NCBI GenBank assembly: GCA_028279865.1
Contig: JANQMV010000055.1
Coordinates: 1-37,995 of the forward strand
Length of the DNA stretch: 37,995 bases
Reading direction: 5' to 3'
Origin: Candidatus Altimarinota bacterium
GTDB lineage: Bacteria > Patescibacteriota > Gracilibacteria > JANQMV01
Part shown: positions 17,763-26,613 of the stretch, piece by piece
How the letters are laid out: every line of letters begins with the position of its first letter
Numbering within the stretch: position 1 is the first letter of the stretch
Position numbers and translations under genes: made by a program
Notes under the pieces: model-generated
What the model saw: only the letters and a program-made list of their open reading frames with translations
The model's database searches: none
Told to the model about the DNA's origin: nothing

Positions 17763-18323
17763 CTATCTTCTAAGAAACCAGAAAGTAGTTTGATACCCTT
17801 GATTTGCGGGCAAATTATCTTCGATTATTTTTAATCCGTAAATCTCCGCACAATTCTTCAAGGCAATCACCAAAACATCTTCAGCGTACTCCCCTTCCTT
17901 CAATCTCTTCGCCGCAATCGCCGTGTCCTCAGCTTCAACTAATTCTGCCAGAGGATATTTTTTTTGCAAATATTCTTTATGTTCTTTCAATGCCTGAGGA
18001 TGTGAAATAATTTTTGAGTAATTCTCTCTGGGAAGTTTCTTAATTCCCAAAAGCACATGTTCTATCGACAAAGAAATTTCATCAATTTTCTCAAACTCAT
18101 ATTTTCCCATCGCAACTTGCGTCTCCTCCACCAATCCACCCCGTGAAGATTCATACGCAAAAGTACCCAGATCAATTTGCCCTTCATCCAAAGCAGACAA
18201 AACATTCTCAGAAGAAATCAAATAATCAATTTCATAATCCGAAATCTCCTGCCTTTTACAAAACTCATGACAAGCTATTTCATTCGCACTGCAGATGTCT
18301 CCTTGAATTCCGATTTTGAGCAT
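17763..18323 (-). CDS. Prephenate dehydratase-like protein, no ACT domain
   Basis: The 186-residue protein is similar to the catalytic domain of prephenate dehydratase (phenylalanine synthesis): IGIQGDICSANEIAC start, ESSRGGLVEET in place of the usual ENS-GSV loop, ISHPQALKEHKEYL, AIAAKRL..G and LKIIEDNLPANQGYQTTFWFL. The family motif TRF is TTF here and the ACT regulatory domain is missing, so either it is an unregulated form or a relative with another substrate. It ends in TAG. Neighbouring amino acid genes (trpA, leuA, arg) fit a partly retained amino acid metabolism. Confidence 0.72.
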   Translation of the reverse strand: MLKIGIQGDICSANEIACHEFCKRQEISDYEIDYLISSENVLSALDEGQIDLGTFAYESSRGGLVEETQVAMGKYEFEKIDEISLSIEHVLLGIKKLPRENYSKIISHPQALKEHKEYLQKKYPLAELVEAEDTAIAAKRLKEGEYAEDVLVIALKNCAEIYGLKIIEDNLPANQGYQTTFWFLRR

Positions 18324-18350
18324 AGTAAGTAAGTTTAAAATTTACTTTTT

Positions 18351-18499
18351 TGTCATTCCCGCGAAGGCGGGAATCTATCGAAGGTTTATTCAGAAAACAA
18401 CCTCAACAATTTGCTTTAATACGTCCTTCCTAAGAAATAGATCCCCAGATATTTCATTTTTATAGTTTTATTAAAAAGGATGAAATTCCGAGGATGACA
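18351..18499. repeat. MITE-like intergenic repeat, copy 3
   Basis: Left end TGTCATTCCCGCGAAGGCGG is the start of a 34-base stretch identical to 29436-29469; the right end AAATTCCGAGGATGACA also matches that copy. Inside is GATCCCCAGATATTTC. Total 149 bases, with no coding. It takes up much of the 325-base gap between the prephenate dehydratase-like gene and trpS; the rest of the gap shows only A/T-rich sequence. Confidence 0.78.
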
Positions 18500-18648
18500 A
18501 CAGCCGTCTTTCTGGCTTGTCCAGAATCTCGAACATAAACTATTGCTTTATTTTCCTCAAGCCAACACGCTTAGAATAATTTTTAATTTCCCCTTTCTAA
18601 TGTTAAAATTCCTACGCCTATTCTAAACTAAATTTAACTAAACAAAAA

Positions 18649-19611
18649 ATGCGCTATTTATCCGGGATTCAGCCAAGCGGAGATTTTCATATCGGGAACT
18701 ACTTCGGCATGATGAAAAGAATGATCGAAATGCAAGACAAAAGCGATCTTTTCGCTTTTATCGTTAATTTTCACGCACTCACATCCGTCAGTGATCCTGA
18801 AAGACTCAGACAAGGAACCGAAAAAGCAATTTTGGACTATTTAGCCCTAGGACTTGATCCGGACAAATGTACTTTTTGGCTTCAATCTGATGTACCGGAA
18901 GTAACTGAACTTGCTTGGATTCTAAGCTGCGTAACACCGCACGGACTACTGGAAAGAGCACATAGCTACAAAGATAAAGTTGCCAAAGGGATCAGCCCGA
19001 ATCTGGGGCTCTTCACTTATCCTGTCCTGATGGCAGCGGATATTCTAGCTTACAATGCCGAAATTATTCCTGTCGGCAAAGATCAGAAGCAACATGTTGA
19101 AATGGCACGTGACATTGCGGTCAAATTTAACAATCATTATGGAGAGACTTTCGTCGTTCCAAAAGAAGAAATTAATAAAGAAGTTGCCACAGTGCCGGGT
19201 GTGGACGGACAAAAAATGAGTAAGTCTTACAATAACTACATTGAAATCTTTGCGCCTGACAATGTGATTAAAAAGAAAATTATGAGTATCAAAACAGACT
19301 CAACACCTGTTGAAGATCCAAAAAATCCTGACACTTGTAATGTCTTTGCCTTGTACAAGCTTTTTGCCAATGCAGCTGAATTAGTCGAAATGCGCCAAAA
19401 GTACGAAGCCGGAGGGATGGGGTATGGTGATGCCAAAAAAATCCTACTGGAAAAAATTCTTAACTACTTTGAGCCATTCAAAACCAAAAGAGCAGAACTC
19501 GAAAAAAACAAAAATCAAATCACTCAAATCATGAAAAAAGGCGCCCAAAAAGCACGCGATATCGCCAGTCCGATTTTGGAGACTGTACGTAAGAGAGTAG
19601 GTTTACAATAA
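18649..19611 (+). CDS. trpS: Tryptophanyl-tRNA synthetase
   Basis: TrpRS charges tRNA-Trp. The 320-residue protein has class I signatures HIGN at residues 14-17 (SGIQPSGDFHIGNYFG) and KMSKS near residue 187 (VDGQKMSKSYNNYI), and the Trp-pocket segment YPVLMAADILAYNAEIIPVG. Length is typical (E. coli 334). The ATG follows an A-rich leader without Shine-Dalgarno sequence. In a code-25 organism UGG alone encodes Trp, consistent with normal use of TGG in this window. Confidence 0.97.
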   Translation: MRYLSGIQPSGDFHIGNYFGMMKRMIEMQDKSDLFAFIVNFHALTSVSDPERLRQGTEKAILDYLALGLDPDKCTFWLQSDVPEVTELAWILSCVTPHGLLERAHSYKDKVAKGISPNLGLFTYPVLMAADILAYNAEIIPVGKDQKQHVEMARDIAVKFNNHYGETFVVPKEEINKEVATVPGVDGQKMSKSYNNYIEIFAPDNVIKKKIMSIKTDSTPVEDPKNPDTCNVFALYKLFANAAELVEMRQKYEAGGMGYGDAKKILLEKILNYFEPFKTKRAELEKNKNQITQIMKKGAQKARDIASPILETVRKRVGLQ

Positions 19612-19777
19612 AAAAGATAGCTATCCCTCCACTTTTAGGGGAGGTTAGGAGGGGTATAAATCAAATCAAACATCTTGGATACTTAAACACCTTACCCCTA
19701 TCAATATTCCCTATTCGACTTCGCTCAGGGTAGGCTCCAAAAGGAGATAAGAAGAAATCCTAACTTACATCTAAAAC

Positions 19778-20686
19778 ATGCAAATTTTCAACGCACTTTT
19801 CGTTTTAATTCCAATCGTCATAGCAGGCTCTCTCAGCCGTAAATTCAACATTCTATCAAACGAACACTTAAGGGGACTCTCCGCTTTTGTTTATTATTTT
19901 GCATTACCTGCCTTATTTTTAGAAAAAATTGCTAATCTAAATTTAAACACGATTAATCTTAATCTCCTCATCGGAGCTATTCTACCAATTTTTATCACGA
20001 TTTTTTTGCTTTTCTTGTTAAAAACAGTAAAAATAATCAATAAAAAATGGTTTGTTTTACTTGCTCTTTCAGTTGTTTTCAGCAGTAATGCATTTTTTGG
20101 AGTAGCTTTTTTTGAAGCACTGCTTGGTAAGCCCGGACTTGATTTTATGATTGTGATTTCTTCAGTCATGGGACCGATGGGTATTATTCTCAGCCTCATG
20201 CTCTTTGAATACGCAACTCAAAAGAAACACAGCCTGCTTTATTTACTAAAGATACTGCGTAATCCTTTGATTATTGCCATCTTAACCGGCCTCTTTCTTT
20301 CAATCACAAAAATTCAATTGGGCTTCCTATTTAGTTCCTTGGAAATGCTGGGTAAAACAGCCGCACCCACAGCCATATTTACATTGGGAATGTTTATGTA
20401 TGATCGTTTTCAATTCAAAAACCTACGTCCCGCAATCCTGCCCGCTTTATTTAGGCTTATCTGTTTTCCGATTGTCACCCTGCTGACTCTCACATACTTA
20501 CTTGATCCAGAAATAGAATTATTAAGCTGGGTTTTTCTCCAAAGCGGTATTCCGGTAGCAATTTCAATCTTTATTTTCGCTGAACGTTATAACTACGAAG
20601 CAGAAGTTTTATCCAACATCATCATCCTAACCTCAATTGGAAGTTTTATTGTCTTACCAGTTATTTTCTTTTTTTCCGGAGTTTAA
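19778..20686 (+). CDS. AEC-family (auxin efflux carrier-like) permease
   Basis: A 302-residue polytopic membrane protein with about ten hydrophobic helices in two groups of five, the layout of the AEC/Mem_trans family. The N-terminal IVIAGSLSRKFNILSNEHLRG and the middle LFLSITKIQLGF..LEMLGKTAAPTAIFTLGM segment are typical, the latter being the helix-break region of the transport core. Bacterial members export organic acids such as malate; the substrate here is unknown. Its TAA is only 3 bases from the end of the convergent aldolase when that gene is read with code 25. Confidence 0.85.
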   Translation: MQIFNALFVLIPIVIAGSLSRKFNILSNEHLRGLSAFVYYFALPALFLEKIANLNLNTINLNLLIGAILPIFITIFLLFLLKTVKIINKKWFVLLALSVVFSSNAFFGVAFFEALLGKPGLDFMIVISSVMGPMGIILSLMLFEYATQKKHSLLYLLKILRNPLIIAILTGLFLSITKIQLGFLFSSLEMLGKTAAPTAIFTLGMFMYDRFQFKNLRPAILPALFRLICFPIVTLLTLTYLLDPEIELLSWVFLQSGIPVAISIFIFAERYNYEAEVLSNIIILTSIGSFIVLPVIFFFSGV

Positions 20687-20689
20687 ATC

Positions 20690-21511
20690 TTACTTAAGAA
20701 AACGACTTCCTTTTTCTCAATTTAAGATTTTTAAAGCCTCTTCCACACTTTTATCATCATGGACAATCGCTCCTGCTGCTGCGATTAGTTTTGCCGGATT
20801 TTCGTGCTGGAAGGCATTTCTTCCCATCGAAAGACCTGCACATCCTCCATCCATTGCACCACGAATCATTTTTAAAGTATCCTCATCAGAAAGCTTAGAA
20901 CCACCTGCAATCACCACAGGAGCCATACATCCTTCGGTAACCTCACGCATAGATTCAGGATCACCGGTATAGTAAGTTTTGATAATATCAGCTCCGAGTT
21001 CCGCACCAATACGAGCAGCGATTTTTACGTATTTAGCTTGCTGTGGATCACCATCAATTCCTTCTCCACGAGGATACATCATTGCCAATAAAGGCATCCC
21101 CCACTCCAGACAATCTCCGGCAATTTTCCCTAAAATTTCAAGCTGCTTTGATTCATTTTTAGAGCCTACGTTAATATGCACAGAAACTCCATCAGCCCCC
21201 ATTTTTAAGGCTCTTTGCACAGTATTGGTCAGAACTTTGTCATTTGGGTCTGTCGGATTTAAGCAGCTACTTGAAGAAAGATGCAGAATTAAACCAACGT
21301 CTTTGCCGTGCTTCCGATGACCGTATAGTGGTAATCCGATATGTCCAACTACAGCATTGGCTCCGCCGTCTGCAACAGAATCCACAGCTGCGCCTAAATC
21401 CATTAGTCCATCAATCGGACCAACCGTTACCCCATGATCCATAGGAACAATAATTGTTTTCCTTGTGTCTCGGTTAATAATGCGTTCGAGACGAATTTGT
21501 TTACCTAACAT
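20690..21511 (-). CDS. DhnA-type class I aldolase (FBP aldolase / ADH synthase family)
   Basis: The TIM-barrel Schiff-base aldolase is recognisable by IIVPMDHGVTVGP, VGHIGL, MYPRGEGI, GAELGADIIKTYYTGD (Lys as Schiff-base residue) and VVIAGGSKLSDEDTL. Relatives are archaeal-type fructose-bisphosphate aldolase and 2-amino-3,7-dideoxy-heptulosonate synthase (AroA'); the sequence closely resembles the latter in several segments, so the reaction is undecided. The standard-code stop is TGA at 20717-20719 after residue 264. With UGA as Gly, nine more codons (GEKGSRFLK) lead to TAA at 20690. The upstream leader carries attenuator-like hairpins (see 21553-21628). Confidence 0.88.
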
Positions 21512-21552
21512 GTTTGTTTGAGTTAAATGTTAAAAATATTTTTTAATAAAAT

Positions 21553-21628
21553 AAAAAAACTCTTCGCCTGATAAAGTAACGAAGAGTAATTGACTTGAAT
21601 CAGCTTAAGCAAAAACGCTCTTCGTTAC
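21553..21628 (-). promoter_or_regulatory. Attenuator-like leader before the aldolase gene
   Basis: On the minus strand three segments occur in order: GTAACGAAGAG (21628-21618), ACTCTTCGTTAC (21587-21576) and CGAAGAGT (21566-21559), then six U residues. Segments 2 and 3 make an 8-bp terminator hairpin; segments 1 and 2 make a perfect 11-bp competing hairpin. The aldolase ATG is about 40 bases further. It may also end rplU transcripts. The signal is unknown. Confidence 0.6.
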
Positions 21629-21694
21629 GACGAAAAGTAGTAAAAGTAAAACCCCCAGAATGCTTGTTTTTGACTTAAAATCACAATTAATAAA

Positions 21695-22222
21695 TTATTT
21701 CTCAGTAGTTTTTTTTGTAGTTGTAGTCTTTTTCGGTGCTGCTTTTTTAGTTGTTTTCTTAGCAGCAGTTTTAGTTTCCTTTGACTTTACAGACTTCATT
21801 GTATCAACTTTTTTTGCTTTTGTCACGTCTTTTTTTGCTTTTGTTGCTTTTTTAGCTTCAGTTGGCGTTTTTGTTTTCTTTGTTTTTGTAACAGGTTTTG
21901 CCTTTTTACCTCCAATGCTTACAATTTCCACCTCTGTATATTGTTGTCTGTGTCCTTGTACCTTGGAATAACGCTTCTTTGGTTTCATTTTAAAAACACG
22001 CAGTTTCTCTCCTTTACCATGAGAAAGAATCTTCGCTTCCACTTTTTCATCTTTCAAAAGAGGCATTCCTACTTTAAAACCCTTACCGTCTGCCTCACTC
22101 ACAAGCAATACATTTTCAACATTAAAAGTTTTACCTTCCGCTAAATCAATTTTTTCGGTTTGAAATTTTGTACCAACTTCTACATTATATTGTTTTCCCC
22201 CAAGTTCAACTACAGCTAACAT
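21695..22222 (-). CDS. rplU: 50S ribosomal protein L21 with long basic tail
   Basis: Residues 1-105 are L21: MLAVVELGGKQYNVEVGTKF, a central VENVLLVSEADGKGFKVG and the C-terminal KPKKRYSKVQGHRQQYTEVEI that binds 23S rRNA. The remaining 70 residues are a low-complexity tail of Lys, Thr and Ala (KKATKAKK, KKTTKKAAPKK types), resembling histone H1-like tails. Typical L21 has about 103 residues. rpmA (L27), the usual next gene, is not adjacent: downstream is the aldolase. It has no internal TGA. Tail function is unknown; extra rRNA or nucleic acid contact is a guess. Confidence 0.95.
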   Translation of the reverse strand: MLAVVELGGKQYNVEVGTKFQTEKIDLAEGKTFNVENVLLVSEADGKGFKVGMPLLKDEKVEAKILSHGKGEKLRVFKMKPKKRYSKVQGHRQQYTEVEIVSIGGKKAKPVTKTKKTKTPTEAKKATKAKKDVTKAKKVDTMKSVKSKETKTAAKKTTKKAAPKKTTTTKKTTEK

Positions 22223-22463
22223 ATTGACTGTTTTAATTAAAATAAATTTATACTTCTTCGCTTTAAAAAATTATTAACAGTAGAATGCGACGAAGCATCA
22301 TATTTCTTATACTAAAGCAATAACTTCGCAGCATAATACGTGTCATTTTTATTGCGAAGGCGTATTAAGCGAAAAGAGTTTATAATCAAGGCTAATGAAA
22401 GTCAAGCTTTTGTTTTTATCGAAAAAGTATGTTAAAGTAAATACGCTTTCTAGCAGAAACGAC

Positions 22464-23057
22464 ATGAAAAAAATTCTTATCGCTACCCACAATCAGGGAA
22501 AATTCAAAGAATTACTTGAAGTTTTAGAAGATTTGCCTTTCGAGTTCGTTTCACTAAACGATTTGAATGTAACTCAAGACACCGAAGAAACCGGCTCAAC
22601 GTATGCTGAAAATGCCGTCTTAAAAGCAGAGTTTTTTCATAAACTTACTAAATTACCCACAATTGCAGATGATTCGGGCATTGAAGTCACTGTCTTAGGT
22701 AATGAGCTTGGTGTAAAAACAAGACGCTGGGGAGCTGGTGAAAAAGCCGATGATAAAGAATGGCTTGAGTTTTTTCTGGACAGAATGAATGACGAAAAAG
22801 ATCGTAGCGCACGTTTTATTTGTGTTGTTGCGGCTAAAGGATTTGAAAAAGAGACTAAAACGTTTGAAGGAGAATGTAACGGTAATATTCTGCATAGACC
22901 CGCTTCACATATAGAACCGGGAATTCCTCTTTCTTCTGTCTTTTTACCTTTTGGTGCAAAAAAAGTTTTTTCTGCTTTAACAAAGGCGAAAAAAAATGCA
23001 ATTTCTCATCGCGGACAAGCAGCAAAAAAACTAAAAGAATATCTCGAAAATTTATAA
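22464..23057 (+). CDS. rdgB: XTP/dITP diphosphatase (HAM1/RdgB)
   Basis: The enzyme hydrolyses non-canonical purine nucleotides (XTP, dITP) to keep them out of DNA. The 197-residue frame starts MKKILIATHNQGKFKEL with the ATHN-GK motif, followed by ETGSTYAENAVLKAEFF, IADDSGIEV and the C-terminal SHRGQAAKKLKEYL. An in-frame ATG at 22395 would add 23 residues with no family match, so I take 22464. It is divergent from rplU and 18 bases before the HAD gene. Confidence 0.93.
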   Translation: MKKILIATHNQGKFKELLEVLEDLPFEFVSLNDLNVTQDTEETGSTYAENAVLKAEFFHKLTKLPTIADDSGIEVTVLGNELGVKTRRWGAGEKADDKEWLEFFLDRMNDEKDRSARFICVVAAKGFEKETKTFEGECNGNILHRPASHIEPGIPLSSVFLPFGAKKVFSALTKAKKNAISHRGQAAKKLKEYLENL

Positions 23058-23075
23058 TTTATTAAAACAAAACTA

Positions 23076-23720
23076 ATGCTTAAGAAAAAAACAACCATCC
23101 TTTTTGATGTGGATGGCACTCTTTTTGATTCCATTCCGACAATTTTAGAGAGTTTTCGGGAAATGTTTAAAAAGCTAAAGGAAAAATATCCGGGCGATGA
23201 AGCCATCAAATCTTTTCTAGGTTCGGATCTAGACAACACACTCAAAGGCTTCATTCCCAAAGAAAAAATCCCGCTAGCCAAACAAACCTATCGTAAAATT
23301 TATCTTACTAAACAGGATGCCGGAATTGTCCCTCTTTTCCCTGACACGGTTGAAGTTTTAGAATATTTAAAAGAAAATCATTATCAGCTCGGCATTGTCA
23401 CAACCAAGACCCGCCAATCTGCCTCAGTGCTTTTCGAAGATCATAATATTAGTCATTTTTTTGAGATTATGATTGGCGCTGAAGATGTAACAAACAGAAA
23501 GCCTCATCCCGATCCTTTGCTCAAAGCTGCAAAAGATCTAAATGTTGACGTACGCAATACTGTCTATATTGGAGATGCGATCATGGATAAACAAGCTTCC
23601 AATAAAGCAGGTATGGATTTTATTGCAGTAACAACAGGATCAGTTTCAAAAGAAGCCTTTCAAAAAGCAGGACAAAAAATTATCCTGCCTGAATTAATTA
23701 ACCTAAAAGAATTTTTCTAA
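23076..23720 (+). CDS. HAD-superfamily phosphatase (phosphoglycolate phosphatase-like)
   Basis: A 214-residue HAD hydrolase with all four motifs: I, FDVDGTLFDS (nucleophile Asp11, acid Asp13); II, VTTKTR; III, Lys in NRKPHPDPLLKAA; IV, VYIGDAIMDKQA. A helical cap sits between residues 18 and 85. This resembles Gph or PpaX, which remove phosphate from phosphoglycolate or pyrophosphate, but substrate cannot be told. It lies 18 bases after rdgB and is probably co-transcribed, a pairing that fits nucleotide or phosphate clean-up. Confidence 0.88.
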   Translation: MLKKKTTILFDVDGTLFDSIPTILESFREMFKKLKEKYPGDEAIKSFLGSDLDNTLKGFIPKEKIPLAKQTYRKIYLTKQDAGIVPLFPDTVEVLEYLKENHYQLGIVTTKTRQSASVLFEDHNISHFFEIMIGAEDVTNRKPHPDPLLKAAKDLNVDVRNTVYIGDAIMDKQASNKAGMDFIAVTTGSVSKEAFQKAGQKIILPELINLKEFF

Positions 23721-23730
23721 AATTCTACGA

Positions 23731-24072
23731 CTAAGCAGCATCCATTTTTTCGACTTGCTCTAACGTTGCCATACCTGAATGTATGGCAGCAGCTCCATCT
23801 GTTGTATGCTTAATACTTATAATACCACTTCTAAGTCTTGCTTGATCAAACTCTTGTAAGACTTGATAATTTGGCTTATCTTGCCAGCCTAGTAAGTCAA
23901 AAATACTAACAACACATTCTAGCTGAACATCTGGCAAAAAAGCAGCCTGTGCGCCCAGTGTTTCCACCTCTTTTTGTTCCTTTTGATTCAAAGAATTCGT
24001 ATTTGAAAGCACCTTCCTTTCTAAATAAAGCGCCCTTTCATCTTGAGAATTTGCTACATTGCTTAACCCCAT
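23731..24072 (-). CDS. Small hypothetical protein
   Basis: No family recognised. I use the ATG at 24072 (MGLSNVANSQDERALYLERK, 113 residues) because a good promoter (24103-24131) would start the mRNA just before it; an in-frame ATG at 24114 lies inside that promoter. The product is soluble, with an acidic-amphipathic character and a central QKEQKEVETLGAQAAFLP. It is convergent with the HAD gene (10 bases apart), and ends in TAG. Confidence 0.55.
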   Translation of the reverse strand: MGLSNVANSQDERALYLERKVLSNTNSLNQKEQKEVETLGAQAAFLPDVQLECVVSIFDLLGWQDKPNYQVLQEFDQARLRSGIISIKHTTDGAAAIHSGMATLEQVEKMDAA

Positions 24073-24102
24073 ATCTGCTAAATTAAAGATAAACTCAATC
24101 AC

Positions 24103-24131
24103 AAGATACGACATTATAACAAATATGTCAA
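24103..24131 (-). promoter_or_regulatory. Promoter for the small hypothetical gene
   Basis: On the minus strand TTGACA (24131-24126), a 17-base spacer and TATCTT (24108-24103). The -35 box is consensus. The ATG at 24072 lies about 30 bases past the -10. Confidence 0.6.
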
Positions 24132-24141
24132 GAAAAGGTCT

Positions 24142-25140
24142 TTAAACTACATTTATAGACTCATCTTCCACAAACGCCGCAATATTCTCACCCGTTGTAT
24201 CAATAATTCTCTCCAATGCTTCTTTACTATAGAACGCAATGTGTGGAGTGAAGACTACATTATCCTTATCAATCAAAATATGATCACGGATTAAAGTACG
24301 CAACTTGTGTGGGTTTTTTTGGTCATAGAGAAGCTGCTTTTCTTCTTTAATCAATTCCTCCCCCTCAAGTACATCCAGTCCCGCCCCTGCCAAGATTTTT
24401 TCATCCAAAGCTTGAATCAGAGCTTCGGTTTCCACTACTCCTCCTCTTGCTGTATTAATCAAAATTGCCCCCTTCTTGATTTTATGAATATTTTTGCGAT
24501 TAATCAGGTGGTGAGTGTGTTTACTCTCCGGTAAATGCAAAGTGATAATATCAGACTTACTCAAAAGAGTTTCAAGATTATCCGTGTATTCAAAATCTAA
24601 AACCTCTGAAAGAAAATTGTTTTTATGCGTATCCTGAACAATCACATTCATCCCAAAACCTTTAGCAATCCGAATCACATGCAAACCGATATTCCCCGCG
24701 CCAATCACTCCAAGAGTTTTGTCTTTTAAATCAAAACCTTGCAATCCATCAATCGAAAAATCATTCCGAACAGTACGCACATAAGATTTATGCACGTTAC
24801 GTGATAACGCTAAAATTAAGGCAAAAGTATGCTCAGCTACAGTATTTTCACCATAATAAGGAACATTACAAACTGTCGCATTTCTTTTTTCAGCCTCTTT
24901 TAAGTCAATGTGATCATAACCTGTCGAACGAGTTGTGATGAGTTTCAAATTCGGTAACTTTGAAATAACCTGCCGGCTTACCTTAGAATAAATAAAAACA
25001 GATATAGCATCGGCATTCTTATACTCATTTACATTTTCGAGAGTTAATTCATCCTTACAAAAAAGTAAATCGTGTCATTTAAGTTTTTTCTTCAAAATTC
25101 TTTTTTCCCAGCCTTGTATTTCAAAAAATGCAATTTTCAT
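24142..25140 (-). CDS. D-2-hydroxyacid dehydrogenase (D-lactate dehydrogenase-like), one UGA
   Basis: Read from the ATG at 25140, the frame gives 332 residues with one in-frame TGA (25077-25075, codon 22), in LKKKLK-G-HDLLF, where relatives often have Gly-His. A standard reading starts at codon 65 and loses the N-terminal part of the catalytic domain. The NAD domain shows LGVIGAGNIGLHVIRIAKGFG; catalytic residues are Arg in INTARGGVVET, Glu in LDVLEGEE and His in VVFTPHIAFYS. VPYYGENTVAEHTFALILA is typical of D-LDH. Relatives reduce pyruvate to D-lactate, which would serve fermentation, or act on other 2-ketoacids. Confidence 0.88.
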
Positions 25141-25206
25141 ATGTTTTGTTTTTAATTTTTAAATTTAGATAATTATAACAAAAATAAACACTAAAAACAA
25201 TGAAAT

Positions 25207-25356
25207 TGTCATTCTTGTCCCGCTAAGCACGAAGAATCTTCATTTAGACATAATCCGCATCATCTTACAAATCACCATATTACCAACACAACCAAAATAT
25301 CCTCGTAGATTTCATTCATATACTTTTTATTAAAATAAATGAAATTACAAAAACCT
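25207..25356. repeat. MITE-like intergenic repeat, copy 4 (degraded)
   Basis: Left end TGTCATTCTTGTCCCGC..GAATCTTCATTTA resembles the copy at 9731. The middle ATATCCTCGTAGATTTCATTC and TTAAAATAAATGAAATTAC keep the element layout but the right terminal ATGACA is lost. The end point is approximate. Confidence 0.5.
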
Positions 25357-25406
25357 GTCCTTTGCTTGATCAAGGAATGAAAGGGGCTGCATCATTGCTA
25401 AAACTT

Positions 25407-26546
25407 TTAACTCTCCTGATAATACCTCCCCAAAACACCATTCAAAACCACAAAACTACCCAAGGCAAAGACCAAAACCCAATGCGGATCAAATTGTAAA
25501 AAAGTAACCAAAGCAGCAAAAGTCAAAGCAATCGTCGAGCCAACATCCCAACCCGTTTCCGCAAAAAAATGAAACCACAAAACATTTTTACTTTTTTTGG
25601 CAGAATTATAAAGTGCGGTACTTACCGCCGGTGTATAAAAACATGTCGCCAAAGCATAGATCAAATCAAAAAAGATTACCTCCGTCACAGTTTCAACCAA
25701 AAATGCACGTCCAAAAATGGTCAAAATCATTAAAATAATTCCAATACGATAGATTTTTTTACCTGATCCGTTATCAATCCCATTACCTAGTAACAAAAAA
25801 GCGAGAATTTGTAAAAAAGCCGCAAGGCTGAGAAGACCTCCAAGCGTCGCCGCGTTTCCAAGCAAAATAAAAAGAATAATATTCCACGTAAAAATATGTG
25901 CATTATAAAGCCAACCATCACCCACATAAAGCCAAAAACCGGCGCGCTCTTTCCAAGCTTTTTTAAATGAGATTTCTTTACCGAATTTCACTTCCGGAGC
26001 AAAGTATACAGGAATAGTTGAAATCAAAGTTAAAATTGATGCTGTATAAAAAGCTGCATAAAACCCTAATGTATTAATTAAAATTCCCCCAATTAATGGT
26101 CCTGCCGTAGACGCAATTCCAATCAAAGATTCACGTACGCCCAATTGCTTACCACGATCTTCATGATCTCCCAAAGCAGCATAATAAGCGTGGAAAGGCA
26201 GCCAATAAAAAACATCCGCCCATGCCGCATAAAAAATAAAAAGAGCCAACCACCAATCTAAACCCGAAACTTGACCAAGCAAAAGATAATAGCCCATAAA
26301 GAAAACCGCACCAAACAAAACGCTTTTTCTTAAGCCTCTCTTTTGCGCTAACCACAAACCAACCGGTCGAATCATTGCCCTAATCAAAAACAAAGATATC
26401 CAGACCAAAAAAACCTGATAAAGCGGTAACCCCAACTGATAAAGATAGATTGCCGTAAAAATCTCCGCCACACCAATCGCAAAACGCTTGATTGCAGCAT
26501 GAATATTAATCAAATTTACCGCCCGGTTTCTGAAAAATTTTTTCAT
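25407..26546 (-). CDS. MFS transporter
   Basis: A 379-residue polytopic protein with 11-12 hydrophobic helices and the loop 2-3 signature in weak form (PVGLWLAQKRGLRKSVLFG), a marker of the major facilitator superfamily. The helix 5 region GIASTAGPLIGGILINTLGFYAAFY is typical. Two Trp/Tyr-rich helices (ADVFYWLPFHAYYAALGD) are unusual. Substrate unknown. It follows uvrC on the minus strand (about 68 bases from the uvrC stop), so co-transcription is possible. Confidence 0.85.
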   Translation of the reverse strand: MKKFFRNRAVNLINIHAAIKRFAIGVAEIFTAIYLYQLGLPLYQVFLVWISLFLIRAMIRPVGLWLAQKRGLRKSVLFGAVFFMGYYLLLGQVSGLDWWLALFIFYAAWADVFYWLPFHAYYAALGDHEDRGKQLGVRESLIGIASTAGPLIGGILINTLGFYAAFYTASILTLISTIPVYFAPEVKFGKEISFKKAWKERAGFWLYVGDGWLYNAHIFTWNIILFILLGNAATLGGLLSLAAFLQILAFLLLGNGIDNGSGKKIYRIGIILMILTIFGRAFLVETVTEVIFFDLIYALATCFYTPAVSTALYNSAKKSKNVLWFHFFAETGWDVGSTIALTFAALVTFLQFDPHWVLVFALGSFVVLNGVLGRYYQES

Positions 26547-26613
26547 TAATTAATTTATAAAAAAAATCCTAATGGTCATTTATAATTTTTAATTTAACAT
26601 TCTTAATTTCCTG

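Noticed and set aside
18500-18648. T-box or Trp leader before trpS
   Set aside because: No T-box core sequence, specifier stem or short Trp-rich ORF was found.
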